From CAVPCY01 sp963702525 (GTDB taxonomy: Bacteria; Actinomycetota; Coriobacteriia; Anaerosomatales; PHET01), in NCBI GenBank assembly GCA_963702525.1, contig CAVPCY010000020.1, positions 1 through 64,000 on the forward strand: 64,000 bases of DNA, in the 5' to 3' direction. Made by a program: the position numbers and the translations under genes. This document shows, piece by piece, positions 1-10,123 of this stretch. The notes below the pieces were generated by a model. It worked only from the letters and a program-made list of their open reading frames with translations, searched no databases and was not told the DNA's origin. Numbering within the stretch: position 1 is the stretch's first letter; each line of letters begins with the position of its first letter.

Positions 1-2470
1 GTCGAGCCCAGCGGAGCGCAGCCGCGGCTCGAGCACCGCGTGCAGCCGCTCCATGTCGCGCCGGTTCGTGAACAGCGTCAGCACGCTGCCGCCCATCGAA
101 AGGTGCACCCGCTCGAGCAGCTCCTCGAGTGCACCCAGGTAGCCGCCCTCGCGCGGGTCGGGCATGTCGGTGGGCACGAACACCGCCATCTGCCGCTCGA
201 AGTCGTAGCTCGACGCAAGCCGCAGCGCGCGCCAGCTCTCCTCGTCCATCCGGTCCAGCCCCACACTGCGGGCGAAGTGGGCGAACGAGTCTCCCGTCGC
301 GATCGTCGCCGACGTGTACACAACGCTTTGCGTCCGCGGGTACAGGTCGTCGGCGAGCGCTTCGCCGATGTCGAGCCGAGCCGCCACCAGCTTCTCCACG
401 GCCGCTTGTGGCCTGCGGTCGAGCGCCGCCGAGTACACGAGCGCATCGTCCTCGCCGTCCACCACCGCCACCAGCCCGTAGTGCTGCTCGGCAAGGCGCG
501 TGAGCAGCCCGGCCAGGTCCGCGCGCTGGTCGGTCAGCTCCCCGCCCCACTCCTCGAGCTGCGTCATCAGCTCGCGCCCCTCGGCCAGCACCTGCTCGAG
601 CCGCCGCGCGAGCGAGCGCCCCGTCGACTCGACCACGCCCCACGGCCCGGACTCGCGCACGCCAGCCGTCACCCACAGCTCGGCCGAGTCGTAGTCGCTG
701 TCACCGGCGAGCACCCCGAGGTCCTTCACGAACGCGAACAGGGACTCGGCGAGCACCGCACAGCGCTGGCACTCCTCCTCGATGCGGGCGATCAGCCCAA
801 GGAGCGCCCCCGCGTGCGCGTCGCCCCGCAGCTTCTTGCGCAGCGCGTCGAGCAGCCCGCCGCGTTTGCCGTGCAGCCCCGACAGCACCGCCGAGAGCTC
901 CAGCTGCGACGCGCCCACCGTGAGCTGCTTGCGCGCCTCGTCCTCGGCGGCGTGTGCCTCGTCCACGATCCAGTGCCGTATCGGAGGCAGGATCCCGCCC
1001 ATCGCCACCACGTCGCGGAAGAGCAGCGCGTGGTTCGTGACCACGATGTTCGCACTCGCCGCTCGCCGCCTCACCCCGTGCAGGTAGCACAGGTACGGGT
1101 AGTAGCGGCAGCGCTTGCGGGTGCAGTCCGCCTGGCTCGCCTGCACGTTGCCGCGCACCTCGCGCCGCCAGTGCAGGTTCACGCTGTCCAGGTCGCCCCA
1201 CGCGCTCTGGCTCGTCCACGCCAGCAGCATCGCCACGCTCGCGATCTTGTCGGCATCCGCCCCGTCGTCGAGCTCGCCCGCGAGCCGCTCGAGCTTGCGC
1301 AGACACGGGTAGTGGTCGTAGCCCTTCAGCGCGACGTACCTGAGCTCGCCGCCGAGCGCCTCGTTGAGCTTGGGCAGCTCGTGGTAGACGAGCTGGTCCA
1401 TCAGCGCGTTCGTCTTGGTCGCCACGCCCACGCCTACCCGGTTCTCCGCCGAGAAGAGCGCCGCCGGCACCAGGTACGCCACGCTCTTCCCCACGCCGGT
1501 CCCCGCCTCGATCGCCAGGTGCGTGCCGCCGTCGAAGGCGTTCAGGACCGCGCGCGCCATCTCGACCTGCTCGGCGCGCTTCTCGAAGCCGGGGTACATC
1601 TTGCCCGCGATCCCGCCTGCCGAGAACTCGACGGCGACCTCCTCGGGCGTGGGGCACGTGCACGCGACGTCGTCGGCGTCGTTCATCGCCTCAGCCTTGT
1701 CGGCCGCCACGCGGCGGCGGCGCACCTCCTTGAGGTCGTAGATGTCGTGGCCGGTCGCTGCGCAGACGCGGGCGAGCCAGTCGCGCTCGGGCCACTCGGC
1801 GCCCGGCGCGAGGTTGGCGATACGCTCGAGCACGCCGCGGTCGAGGTCGGCGATGCCCACGAGCGCGGCAGCGCCAGACTCCACAAAGCGCGGCCACGTC
1901 GTCGGGCGCGCGGTGAGCGCGTGGGGCCGCACCGTCGATACCGCCGGCGCCCGGCGCGAACGCCGCGCCGAGGTCGGCCAGCCTGTGCGAGCGCAGCCGG
2001 GGCATGCCCAGTCGCACGAAGACGAGCGAGTCGAGCCAGCGTCCCCGCAGCACGCCCTTGCCGCCCACCCGCTCGATGAAGGAGCGGTCGAAGCTGCCGT
2101 TGTGCGCCACGATGTCGCGCTCGCCCACGAACTCGGCGAGTTGAGCGACGGCCGTCTCCGCGCACGGAGCGCCCGCGACCATGGCGTCGTCGATGCCGGT
2201 GAGCTTGGTGATCTCGAGCGGGATCGGTACGAGCGGGTCCACGAGCGTCGAGAATGTGGCCAGCACCTCGGGCCCGCGCATGATCGCCGCGGCTACCTCG
2301 ATGATGCGGTCGCGCTCGGCGTCGTAGCCGGTGGTCTCGATGTCGAGGACCGCGACCTCGTCCTCGAAGCCGTGCGTCACGTCGCGCGCACGCTCTGCAA
2401 GCGTCTCGTAGGAGTCGACCACGTCGGGGTCGGTCCCGGGCACGATGAGCTGTTCTAGGACGGGATTCAC
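1..2470 (-). CDS. dinG: DnaQ-type exonuclease fused to DinG/XPD-family helicase (partial, frameshifted)
   Basis: Probable DNA-repair protein joining a 3'-5' exonuclease to a superfamily 2 helicase. From the GTG start at 2470, residues 40-195 form a DnaQ fold: DIETTG (ExoI, D43/E45), VAHNGSFD (ExoII) and HRAPDD (ExoIII). The frame then breaks near 1870, and in the next minus frame the helicase runs open to the window edge: Walker A EAGTGVGKS near residue 320, DEAH-like IVDEAH, and four cysteines (YPC, ADC, KRC, YLC) spaced as in the XPD/DinG 4Fe-4S cluster. Such DnaQ-DinG fusions are known in Gram-positive bacteria. The C-terminus lies beyond base 1. The break is a one-base indel with no loss of domain content, so a sequencing error is likelier than a pseudogene. 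Confidence 0.85.
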
Positions 2471-2579
2471 GACCGCCAGCGTAGCACGCGATTCTGACGC
2501 GACCGGGGTCTTCTCGGCGCTCCGTGGCGGTGGCCGACGACAGGGCGTCGCGTGGCCCGCGACGGCTGCCCTGAAACGC

Positions 2580-2612
2580 GAGCAGGACGCCCTTTGGGGC
2601 GCCCTGCTTCAC
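2580..2612 (-). terminator. Probable intrinsic terminator
   Basis: An imperfect GC-rich hairpin (GCAGG-A-CGCCC / GGGCG-C-CCTGC with a short T/G loop) lies about 40 bp beyond the end of the minus-strand gene ending at 2649. There is no strong T tract, so this may be a terminator or simply a stable hairpin. Confidence 0.45.
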
Positions 2613-2648
2613 ACGGTACTGCGGTTTGTGAGTAGTGCTTTGCCGGTA

Positions 2649-3252
2649 CTACTGGCCGCCCATGGCACGCGAAGCCGCATACCACTGATCGCCGACCTTC
2701 TTGAAGGTCCACGTGTAGCTGATCGGCATCTGCGGGGTGACCTGAGTCGCCACGACCGTGACGGTGTCGCCGTTCTCGACCGGCTTGCCGGTCTCGCCGC
2801 TCGTGATGCCGTACGCCTTGACCTGCGCGGCGTACGCGTTGACGTCGCCGTAGTTCTTCTGGGTGTCGACCGGAAGCATCTTGTAAGCGTCCTCGTACTT
2901 GCCGGCGACAACGGCCGCCAGATACGCCTTGACCACGGCTTCCGGGGTCATGCCGGCCGGAACCTTCGTGGCGGTCTTGGCGTCGAACGGGGTTGCTGCC
3001 GCAGCGGGTGCGCCCATGCCGGACGGGGCTCCGCCCATGGCGCCCGGGGCGGCACCGGTACCAGCGGCGGGAGCGCCGCCCATGCCGGCAGCCGGGCGCC
3101 GGTCTGACGGCGGGCGCGCCGGTGACCGTGGGCGCCGGAACCGCCTGGCTGTTCTGATAGATCAGAACGCCGACGATGGCGGCAAGGAGCACCGCGATCA
3201 CCACGAGCCCGATGACTATCGTCTGCTGTGAGTTATGGGTCTGCTCGGACAT
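2649..3252 (-). CDS. Membrane-anchored secreted protein with DUF4878/NTF2-like domain (frameshifted)
   Basis: Function unknown. The N-terminus (residues 12-33) is one hydrophobic segment after a short polar leader, so the protein is probably anchored with its C-terminus outside. A Pro/Ala/Gly/Met-rich linker with repeated MGGAP units follows. The C-terminal 100 residues (TPEAVVKAYLAAVVAGKYEDAYKML and on, ending TWTFKKVGDQWYA) look like the small NTF2-like alpha+beta domains of many secreted lipoproteins. The reading frame changes near 3090: the anchor is read from 3252 and the domain from about 3083 in another frame. Both halves have good coding character and the same orientation, so I join them. 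It stands alone, followed by a hairpin. Confidence 0.6.
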
Positions 3253-3417
3253 ACGTTTCCTTTCTTGGTGCCCGCCTGAAGGGCGCTTGCGCGCCCGGCC
3301 AGTCTACAAGGTGGGTTCGCGCGCGTACAGAAAAGATGTAGCGCCGTAGGGGTGAGCGAATCGTACGCCAACGGACACTCGGGAGTGATGGACATCTTGT
3401 GAGGCTGACGCTTGCCT

Positions 3418-3949
3418 TCAGTCCGCGTCGTCTGCCGGGACATGCCCCGGGGCGGTTGGCGACCAGGACGCGCTGTCCGGATCGGTGAACAGTCGCATCT
3501 CCGGCGAGACCACGAAGCCGAGCCGTCTCGTAGAGGCCGTGCCCTGCGGGACTGTAGTGCAGCGAGACCACGTCGGCGCCGTCCTCGCGGGCATGCGCGA
3601 CGGCCGTCTCGATCAGCTTGCCCGCGATCCCGCGCCTGCGCATCTCGGGCACCACGTACATGCTCATGATGTAGGCCTGACGGCCGCTCAGGTTGCGCAC
3701 GGTGGGCGGCACGCGCTCCCACAGCAACCCCACCGCGCCCACCGGCGCGCCGTCTTCCTCGGCGATCCAGGCGACGAACTGGCCGCTCGCCGCGTGCTCG
3801 CGAACGTACTCGGCGTAGAGCGGCGCGAGCACCTTCAGGCGCGCTTCGTCGGTCCAGCCCATGTCGCGGAACATGCCCAGCCGAAACTCGACGAGCGTGT
3901 CGATGTCGCGGGGCTCCGCGTGGCGGATGATGAGGTTCTCGCTGGTCAT
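3418..3949 (-). CDS. GNAT family N-acetyltransferase (frameshifted)
   Basis: GCN5-related acetyltransferase transferring acetyl from acetyl-CoA to an unknown amine. Visible elements are the N-terminal beta strand LIIRHAEPRDIDTLVEFR, strand beta4 YIMSMYVVPEMR, and the acetyl-CoA pyrophosphate loop RRRGIAGKL (R105-G110). Near the C-terminus the frame changes at about 3520. After a one-base correction the protein reads LYERLGFVVSPEMRLF, the usual beta5 of the fold, and stops at 3418. The long tail in the uncorrected frame is an artefact. The ATG at 3949 is well placed. No operon partner is evident. Confidence 0.75.
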
Positions 3950-3987
3950 GCCTGCATTCTAGCGCGACCCCGCTTGCTGCCGGACGA

Positions 3988-4188
3988 TCAGCGCTCGAGT
4001 GGCGTGCCCGGGTGCTCGTCGTCGTCGCGGGCTTCTCGGCTGGGAGGCGACGGGACGGCGGTCTTGCAGCTCGTCTTGCACAGCGTGCACGCCCCCGAGC
4101 AGCCCTCGACCTTGAGCGCGTTGCAGCGCGGGCACCGTACCTCGGCCGATGCCATGCCACACGACGGGCAGGTGAGCAGCACTCCCAC
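3988..4188 (-). CDS. Small Cys-rich zinc-ribbon-like protein downstream of feoB
   Basis: A 66-residue protein with four Cys pairs or clusters: CPSC, CPRC, CSGAC and CKTSC. The first two are the usual zinc-ribbon knuckles, while the third and fourth resemble metal-binding clusters. The GTG start follows directly on the feoB TAG stop, so it is the third cistron of the feoA-feoB operon. Cys-rich small proteins often accompany FeoB (FeoC or FeoB-associated proteins); this one has neither the FeoC winged-helix pattern nor a membrane segment. Its role in iron uptake is inferred from position only. Confidence 0.7.
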   Translation of the reverse strand: MGVLLTCPSCGMASAEVRCPRCNALKVEGCSGACTLCKTSCKTAVPSPPSREARDDDEHPGTPLER

Positions 4189-6073
4189 CTAGACCACCAC
4201 CAGCAGGCGGGCGATCAGACCGCCCACCAGAAACGCCACGGCGATGGAGCCGGCGAACAACCCCACGAAATACGCCCAGCCGCGCTCCTTGAGGATGACC
4301 ATCGCACTTGCGATGCAGGGCACGAAGAGCGTGATGGTGATCATGCCCACCAGCAGCTGGGCGTCGGTCAGGTTCATCGAGAAGAAGCCGGTCGCGCCGA
4401 AGTCGCGGCGCACGAAGCCCATCACGAACGCGGTCGCAGCCTCGGCGGGCAGCAGCAGCCAGCCCACCGTGAGCGGTGCGGCGGCCGTGATGATCCAGTC
4501 GAGCGCGCCGGTCACCTGCAACACCGAGATGATCAGCGCACCGGCCGCGAAGAACAGCGTGACCTCCTTCATGAAGTGCCACACCTTCGTGCCCGACTTG
4601 CGCACCACGTTGTCGAGGCGCGGGACCCGCAGGCTCGGCAGGTCGATCGAGCAGGTCGGTCGACGTGCCTGGCACGAGCCTGTTGAGCACCGCGCCCACC
4701 GCACCGAACACGAGGAACAGAAAGCCCACGTACATCGCAGAGTACAGCGCCCCGGTGCGCGCCATCAGTCCCGCGATGACCGCGATCTGCGCCGAGCACG
4801 GCACCGCGATCGCCATGAGCGCGGTGGCGATGAAGCGTTCGCGCTTCGAGCCGAGTATCCGAGTGGTCAGCGTGCCCATCGTCACGCACCCCAGCCCCAG
4901 GATCAGCGGGATGATCGCCCGGCCGTTCAGGCCCACCGCCGTCAGCGAGCGGTCGGCGAGCGCGGCGATCCTCGGCAGATAGCCAGAGTCCTCCAGTAGC
5001 GACAGCAGCAGGTAGAAGCCGGCGACCAGTGGCAGGATCACGGCCAGCAGATAGGTGGGCGTCATCGTGAGCACGCCGAACTCGCCGGCCAGGATCGTGT
5101 ACATCGCACTGCCTTGCGCGAACACGGCGCCCACGATCCGCTCCACGAACGGCACCCAGTACCCGAGCATGATCGTCTCTTCGAGAAAGCCCACGAGCCC
5201 GCCGGCGATCCACTGCCCCAGTACGACCCACATCAGGTAGAGCAGCCCCAGAAGCATCGGGATGCCGGTCGCGGGGTGCATCATCCACTGTGACAGCCTC
5301 GCCGAGAACGTCGCGCCTTGCGTGGTCTCGGAGATCACGTGGTGGCAGATGTCGTTGACGCGGTCGCGCCGCCGCAGGTAGATGGTGTCGCGCATCGAGC
5401 CTGGCTCGACGCCGTGGCGCTCGCTGACGACCTCGTCGCCTTCGAGCACCATCAGCGCTTCGGCCCTCGTGCCCACCCGGGCCGCCATCTCGACCAGGTC
5501 GCCCTCGAGCGAGTGGTCCGAGTGACCTGTCCGCGCAACGTCGATCGCGGCCTTGAGCTCGTCGAACCCCTTGCCCTCGACGGCCACGGTCTCGATCACC
5601 GGCACGCCGAGCAGGTCCTCGAGCAGGTCGCGGTCGATGGCCAGGCCGCGCTTGCGCGCTTCGTCGGCCATGTTCAGCGCGACGACCATGCGCTTGCCCA
5701 TGTCGACGAGCTGCAGCGTCAGGAACAGGTCGCGCTCGAGGTGCACGGCGTCGACCACGTTGATGACCACATCGCCGGTCATGATGATGTCGCGCGCGAC
5801 GCGCTCCTCGTCGTTGAAGCTCGATACGCCGTAGACGCCGGGGGTGTCGATGACGTCGATCTCGCCGAAGCGCCCGCGCGTCAGCTCGACGGTCGTGCCG
5901 GGGAAGTTCGAGACGTCGACGTAGGTGCCGGTCAGCGCGGCGAACACCACGGACTTGCCTACGTTGGGGTTGCCTGCGAGAACCACCGTGTCGACGCCTT
6001 CGCGGGCGTCGGTGCCGGTGGGGTGGCAGTGACAAAGCGCATCGGCGCTCTTCGGTTCGGCTGCGCGCGACAT
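4189..6073 (-). CDS. feoB: Ferrous iron transporter FeoB (frameshifted)
   Basis: Fe(II) importer of the inner membrane with a cytosolic GTPase domain. G1 GNPNVGKS (residues 34-41), G3 DTPG (76-79) and G4 NMAD (134-137) are followed by a helical GDI region and a polytopic Gate region with inverted repeats (for example GYLPRIAALADR, LGLGCVTMGT). The N-terminus has an unusual CHCHPTG motif. The frame shifts near 4650 (LVPGTSTDLL continues as IDLPSLRVPRLDNVV in the next frame); with one base corrected the protein is about 628 residues, normal for a compact FeoB. It follows feoA by 4 bp in the same operon. Confidence 0.93.
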
Positions 6074-6077
6074 GGGA

Positions 6078-6356
6078 CTAGTGGGCGTGGAGGCGCTTGC
6101 GCACCTGGATGCGGCCTGCGAGCGAGCGGCCCACCGCGATCTCCTGACGACCGCTGCGAAGCACGATCGGTCCGGCCGGGATACGGGTGATGCATTCGAC
6201 GCAGGCGCCGGCCGACATGCCGAAGCGCATCGCCTGAACGCGTGCGTGGTCGTCGTCGACGGACATGATCTCGAGCATATCGCCCTTGCGAACCGTGCTC
6301 AGGGCGCAGGTCTCGCACAGGGCGGGGTCGGTATCGATGCGGTCAAGCTCGGCCAT
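6078..6356 (-). CDS. feoA: Ferrous iron transport protein FeoA
   Basis: A 92-residue SH3-like protein that works with FeoB in Fe(II) uptake. The core ALSTVRKGDMLEIM and RFGMSAGACVECI matches the FeoA barrel; the final QEIAVGRSLAGRIQV is the typical last strand motif, where the regulator-like residues of FeoA sit. The N-terminal CETC pair is an extra feature not required in the family. It is the first gene of feoA-feoB, with feoB starting 4 bp after its stop. A short TTAG/CTAA palindrome lies about 37 bp upstream. Confidence 0.9.
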   Translation of the reverse strand: MAELDRIDTDPALCETCALSTVRKGDMLEIMSVDDDHARVQAMRFGMSAGACVECITRIPAGPIVLRSGRQEIAVGRSLAGRIQVRKRLHAH

Positions 6357-6392
6357 CGTGGTGCTCCTCGCGCGGGTCTCGGCAGGTCTATA

Positions 6393-6406
6393 TTAGTAGG
6401 TGCTAA
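6393..6406 (-). promoter_or_regulatory. TTAG-N6-CTAA palindrome upstream of feoA (DtxR/IdeR-like site?)
   Basis: TTAGTAGGTGCTAA is a perfect TTAG/CTAA dyad in the feoA upstream region. Its half-sites match the outer parts of the IdeR/DtxR operator consensus, which would suit an iron-repressed feo operon in an actinomycete. The centre does not match well and no regulator gene is nearby, so this is only a candidate. Confidence 0.35.
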
Positions 6407-6507
6407 CTCCGCGATGTTGCAGATACTATGCCGATTCATTCGTCCCGTCAATACTCGACCCCGTATCCCCTTTCTGCGTTGCCCCCTTGTTGTGCTTCGG
6501 GTACCTT

Positions 6508-6645
6508 CCGAGAAGTCGAGGGGGAGTAGCGCCCGCGCGCGAGCGCGGGGAGGCAGGCCGACAATCCCGGATGCACCGCGCTTCGCGGTCTCGTTCCGGT
6601 CCTGCCCGTGAGCAGCGAGACTCTCGGTGGTATCAGTCCACCGAG
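6508..6645 (+). ncRNA. yybP-ykoY manganese riboswitch
   Basis: Leader of the cation ATPase gene. The two hallmark strings are present in the right order: GGGGAGTAGC (6521-6530) and GCGAGACTC (6615-6623). Between them are stem P2 (CCCGCGC/GCGCGGG), an outer P3 stem GGCAGG (6552-6557) with CCTGCC (6601-6606), and an inner ACCGCG-CTT-CGCGGT hairpin. P1 is CCGAGA (6508-6513) with TCTCGG (6622-6627). A second hairpin, CTCGGTGG (6623-6630) with CCACCGAG (6638-6645), shares the 3' arm of P1, so the two are mutually exclusive, as in an expression platform. No T tract follows, so I cannot tell transcriptional from translational control. The class binds Mn2+ and often precedes P-type ATPases. Confidence 0.85.
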
Positions 6646-6669
6646 TCCCACACACCGCAAGGAGCGCAG

Positions 6670-9440
6670 ATGGCCCGTAACGCACCCTTGGCCCCCGATC
6701 CGCAGCAGGCCCCCGCCGAAGAGCGCACCCCCTGGCACACGCTCACCGCCGAGGAGATCGCCCAGCGCCTGGATGTCGACACGGCGTCCGGGCTGGCCTC
6801 CCAAGTCGTGTCCGAGCGCCAAGCCGAGTTCGGCCCCAACCGCCTCGAAGAGAAGAAGAAGGCGCCCGCGTGGCGGCTGTTCGTCTCGCAGTTCGAGGAC
6901 TTCATGATCTACGTGCTGCTGTTCGCCGTGGTCATCTCGGCGATAGAGGGCCAGATGCTCGAAGCGGTCGCGATCCTCGCGATCCTGCTGCTCAACGGCG
7001 TGCTCGGCTTCGTGCAGGAGTATCGCGCCGAGCAGGCTCTCGAGGCGCTCCAGGAGCTCTCAGCGCCCACAGCGACCGTCGTGCGCGACGGCATCGAGAC
7101 CGACGTTCGGGCCGAGGAGCTCGTGCCCGGCGACGTCGTACTGCTCGAATCGGGCGACCGCATCCCCTCTGACGGCCGCCTCGTCGAGGCCGCGGCGCTG
7201 CGCGTGGTCGAGAGCGCGCTCACCGGCGAGAGCGAGCCCGTCCGCAAGCACAGCGATGCCGTCGAGGGCGATCACGTGCCCCTGGGCGATCGCCGCAACA
7301 TGGTCTTTGCGAGCACGTCGGTGGCGGTCGGACGCGGGCGCATGGTCGTCACCGAGACCGGTCAGCGGACCGAGATGGGTCATATAGCCGACCTGCTGGC
7401 GGGCACCGACGACGAGGTCACGCCGCTCGAGGCCGAACTCGAGGTCGTGGGCAAGCGCATCGCGATCATCGTGTTGATCGTGGCAGCGGTCGTCTTCTTC
7501 GAGGAGGTCTTCCTCGCGGCACGCGCGGAGACCGGCTCGTTTCTCACGATGTTCCAGCACGACGCGTTTCGCGAGAACGTGACCGAGGGACTGCTTGTCG
7601 CCGTCTCACTCGCCGTGGCCGCGATCCCCGAGGGGCTGCCCGCGATCGTGACGGTGGCCCTCTCGCTCGGCGTTCGCCGGATGGCCGAGCACAACGCGCT
7701 CGTACGCCGCCTTCACGCGGTCGAGACGCTGGGCTCCACCACCTTCATCTGCTCGGACAAGACCGGCACACTCACCTTGAACCGCATGACGGTACGCTCG
7801 CTACTCGTGGGCACCGACGCGGCTTCCGTGACCTCGGACTGGGGTATCGAGCCGCACGCCGCGACCCCGCACAAACCCGACTACGAGCTGCTGCTCGAGA
7901 TCTCCGCTTCCTGCAACGACGCGCACTACACCGCGGAAGGCGAGTTGGTGGGCGATCCCACCGAGACCGCGCTCATCGCCGCGGCTCACCACATGACGCC
8001 GGGGTACCTCAAGCCCGCGCGCGTGGGCGAGGTGCCGTTCGACTCCGAGCGCAAGCGCATGACCACGGTGCACCGCGTCGACTCCGGCCGCGTCGCCTAC
8101 GTGAAGGGTGGCGCCGACGTGGTGCTCGCGCTGTGCACGACGGCGCTCCTGCGCGGCGAGACCGTTCCGATGACCGAGGAGCTGCGCACGCGGCTCTCCT
8201 CGGCAAACGAGCAGCTCGCATCGACCGGATACCGTACGCTCGCCTTCGGGATGCGGCCAGCTCGACGCCGACCGAGCCCGACGAGGGCGAGGAACTCGAG
8301 CGCGACCTGACGTTCGTGGGCATCATGGGGCTCGTGGACCCCGCGCGCTCCGAGGTCCCGCAGGCGGTCGAGGAGTGCCACCACGCCGGCATACACGTCG
8401 CCATGGTCACCGGCGACCACGCGCTCACCGCCCGCGCCATCGCCGAGCAGGTCGGGATCTTGGACTGCGACCGCGTCGTGACCGGCGTCGAGCTCGAGCA
8501 GATGACCGACGACGAGCTCGCCGCTCAGGTCGGGGAGATCCGCGTCTACGCGCGCGTGAACCCCGAGCACAAGCTGCGCATCGTCGACGCGCTCAAGCGC
8601 AACGGCGAAGTGGTCGCGATGACCGGCGACGGCGTCAACGACGCCCCGGCCCTCAAGCGCGCCGACATCGGCGTGGCGATGGGGCTCGTGGGCACCGACG
8701 TCTCGCGCGAGGCCGCCGACATGGTGCTCTCGGACGACAACTTCTCGACCATCGTCGAGGCTGTCCGAGAAGGCCGCACCGTCTTCGACAACCTGCGCAA
8801 GGTCATCTTGTTCCTGCTGTCGTGCAACATGTCCGAGGTGCTGGTCGTCGCCATCACGGCGCTCTTCAGCCCGCAAGCCGCGCTGCTGCCGCTGCAGCTG
8901 CTCTGGATCAACCTGGTGACCGACGGCCTGCCCGCGCTCGCGCTGGGCGTGGACCCGGCCGACTCCCGGGTCATGGACCGCCCGCCGCGCGACGCCGAAG
9001 AGTCGATCCTCACGCGCCACCGCCAGCTCCAGATCCTGTGGCAGGGCTTCGTCATGACCGCCGGCGCGCTCGTCTTGGGCTACGTGATCGCACCTGCGCT
9101 GGGCGCCACACAGGCCGAGTCGCGCACGATGCTCTTCTCGGCGCTCGTGCTCACGCAGCTTCTGCACGCTTTCAACTTCCGCAGCGAGACCGGCACCGTC
9201 TTCTCGCTCGAGTCGCTCAAGAACAAGTGGCTCGTGCTGAGCCTCGTGGGTTCGATGATGCTGCAGCTGCTCGTCGTCTACCTGCCCGGCGCCGAGAGGA
9301 TCTTCCAGACCGTCCCGCTTCCCGCCGAGGACTGGATGGCGATCGTGCTCACTGCCATCGCCGCGATCGCGGTCATGGACGTGACCAAGCTGCTCATCGC
9401 GCGCTTCGGCCCGGCGGCGCGCGCGGCGAAAGCGGCCTGA
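6670..9440 (+). CDS. P2-type cation-transporting ATPase, probable Mn2+/Ca2+ pump (frameshifted)
   Basis: ATP-driven cation exporter of the membrane, about 923 residues after correction. It shows the N-terminal cation-ATPase domain, actuator loop LTGES, M4 IPEGLPAIV (typical of P2A/P2B pumps), phosphorylation site SDKTGTLT with D363, nucleotide domain, hinge MTGDGVNDAPAL, and a C-terminal transmembrane block of six helices. The ATG at 6670 sits 5 bp after AAGGAG; reading upstream would enter the riboswitch. The frame breaks near 8255 within a linker (TGYRTLAFG continues as AASSTPTEPDEG); the rest is open to 9440. The Mn riboswitch points to Mn2+ efflux or shared Mn2+/Ca2+ transport. Confidence 0.9.
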
Positions 9441-9442
9441 GG

Positions 9443-10117
9443 GTGGCGACCGAGCGCCCCACGCCCACCCGCGAGCAGCTCGCCGTGTGTGCCCACGACC
9501 TGCGCGGTTCGCTCACCGTGATCGCCGGCTACGTCGAGCTCCTGCGCCGAGACGACCTGACCGCCCAGGACCGCTCGGCGGCGCTCGCCGGCATCGACGC
9601 CGCCATCGGGCGTGCCGATGCGCTGCTCGCCGACACGCTGGCCGGCACGGTGCGCACTCATCCCGACCTCGAGCCCGTGCGTCTGGCGGCCATCGCCGTT
9701 CGGGCCGCGGCGGATGCACGCGTCGCGACCGGGCGTGACGTCGTCTTCTCGGCGAGCGGCGACCCGGTTGTGAAGGGCGATGAGCTGGCGCTTCACAGGA
9801 TGCTCGAGAACCTGCTGGCCAATGCAGCCAAGTACGCGCCCGACGGCCCCATCGAACTCAACGTGACCTCCGAGGCCGGGCTGGCGGTCATCGAGGTCGT
9901 CGACCATGGCCCCGGCATACCGGAGGCGGAGCGCGACTACGTGCTCAGGCCGTTCGCGCGGCTCGATCGCGATCTCGGGACGCCCGGGACCGGACTCGGC
10001 CTCACGGTGGTGCGCAGCGGCGCCGAGCGCATGGGAGGGCACGTCGAGATCCGTGGCGGTGACGGGGTCGGTGCCGTGATGCGGATCGAGCTGCCGCTCG
10101 CGTCGCCTACGTCCTAG
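9443..10117 (+). CDS. Orphan histidine kinase (HisKA-HATPase only)
   Basis: A 224-residue protein with the transmitter core of a sensor kinase and nothing else. The H box is CAHDLRGSLTVIAGYVELL with phospho-acceptor H18, the N box is MLENLLANAAKYAP, and the G boxes are VVDHGPGIPEAE and GTGLGLTVV. It lacks transmembrane segments, PAS or HAMP domains, and no response regulator lies beside it. The GTG start is 3 bp after the ATPase stop, so the two are probably co-transcribed; whether the kinase senses the cation state is speculation. Confidence 0.82.
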   Translation: MATERPTPTREQLAVCAHDLRGSLTVIAGYVELLRRDDLTAQDRSAALAGIDAAIGRADALLADTLAGTVRTHPDLEPVRLAAIAVRAAADARVATGRDVVFSASGDPVVKGDELALHRMLENLLANAAKYAPDGPIELNVTSEAGLAVIEVVDHGPGIPEAERDYVLRPFARLDRDLGTPGTGLGLTVVRSGAERMGGHVEIRGGDGVGAVMRIELPLASPTS

Positions 10118-10123
10118 CGTCTG

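Noticed and set aside
6400..6669. Upstream extension of the cation ATPase to an ATG at 6400
   Set aside because: The stretch is the riboswitch; the ATG at 6670 has a good ribosome-binding site and matches the family N-terminus.
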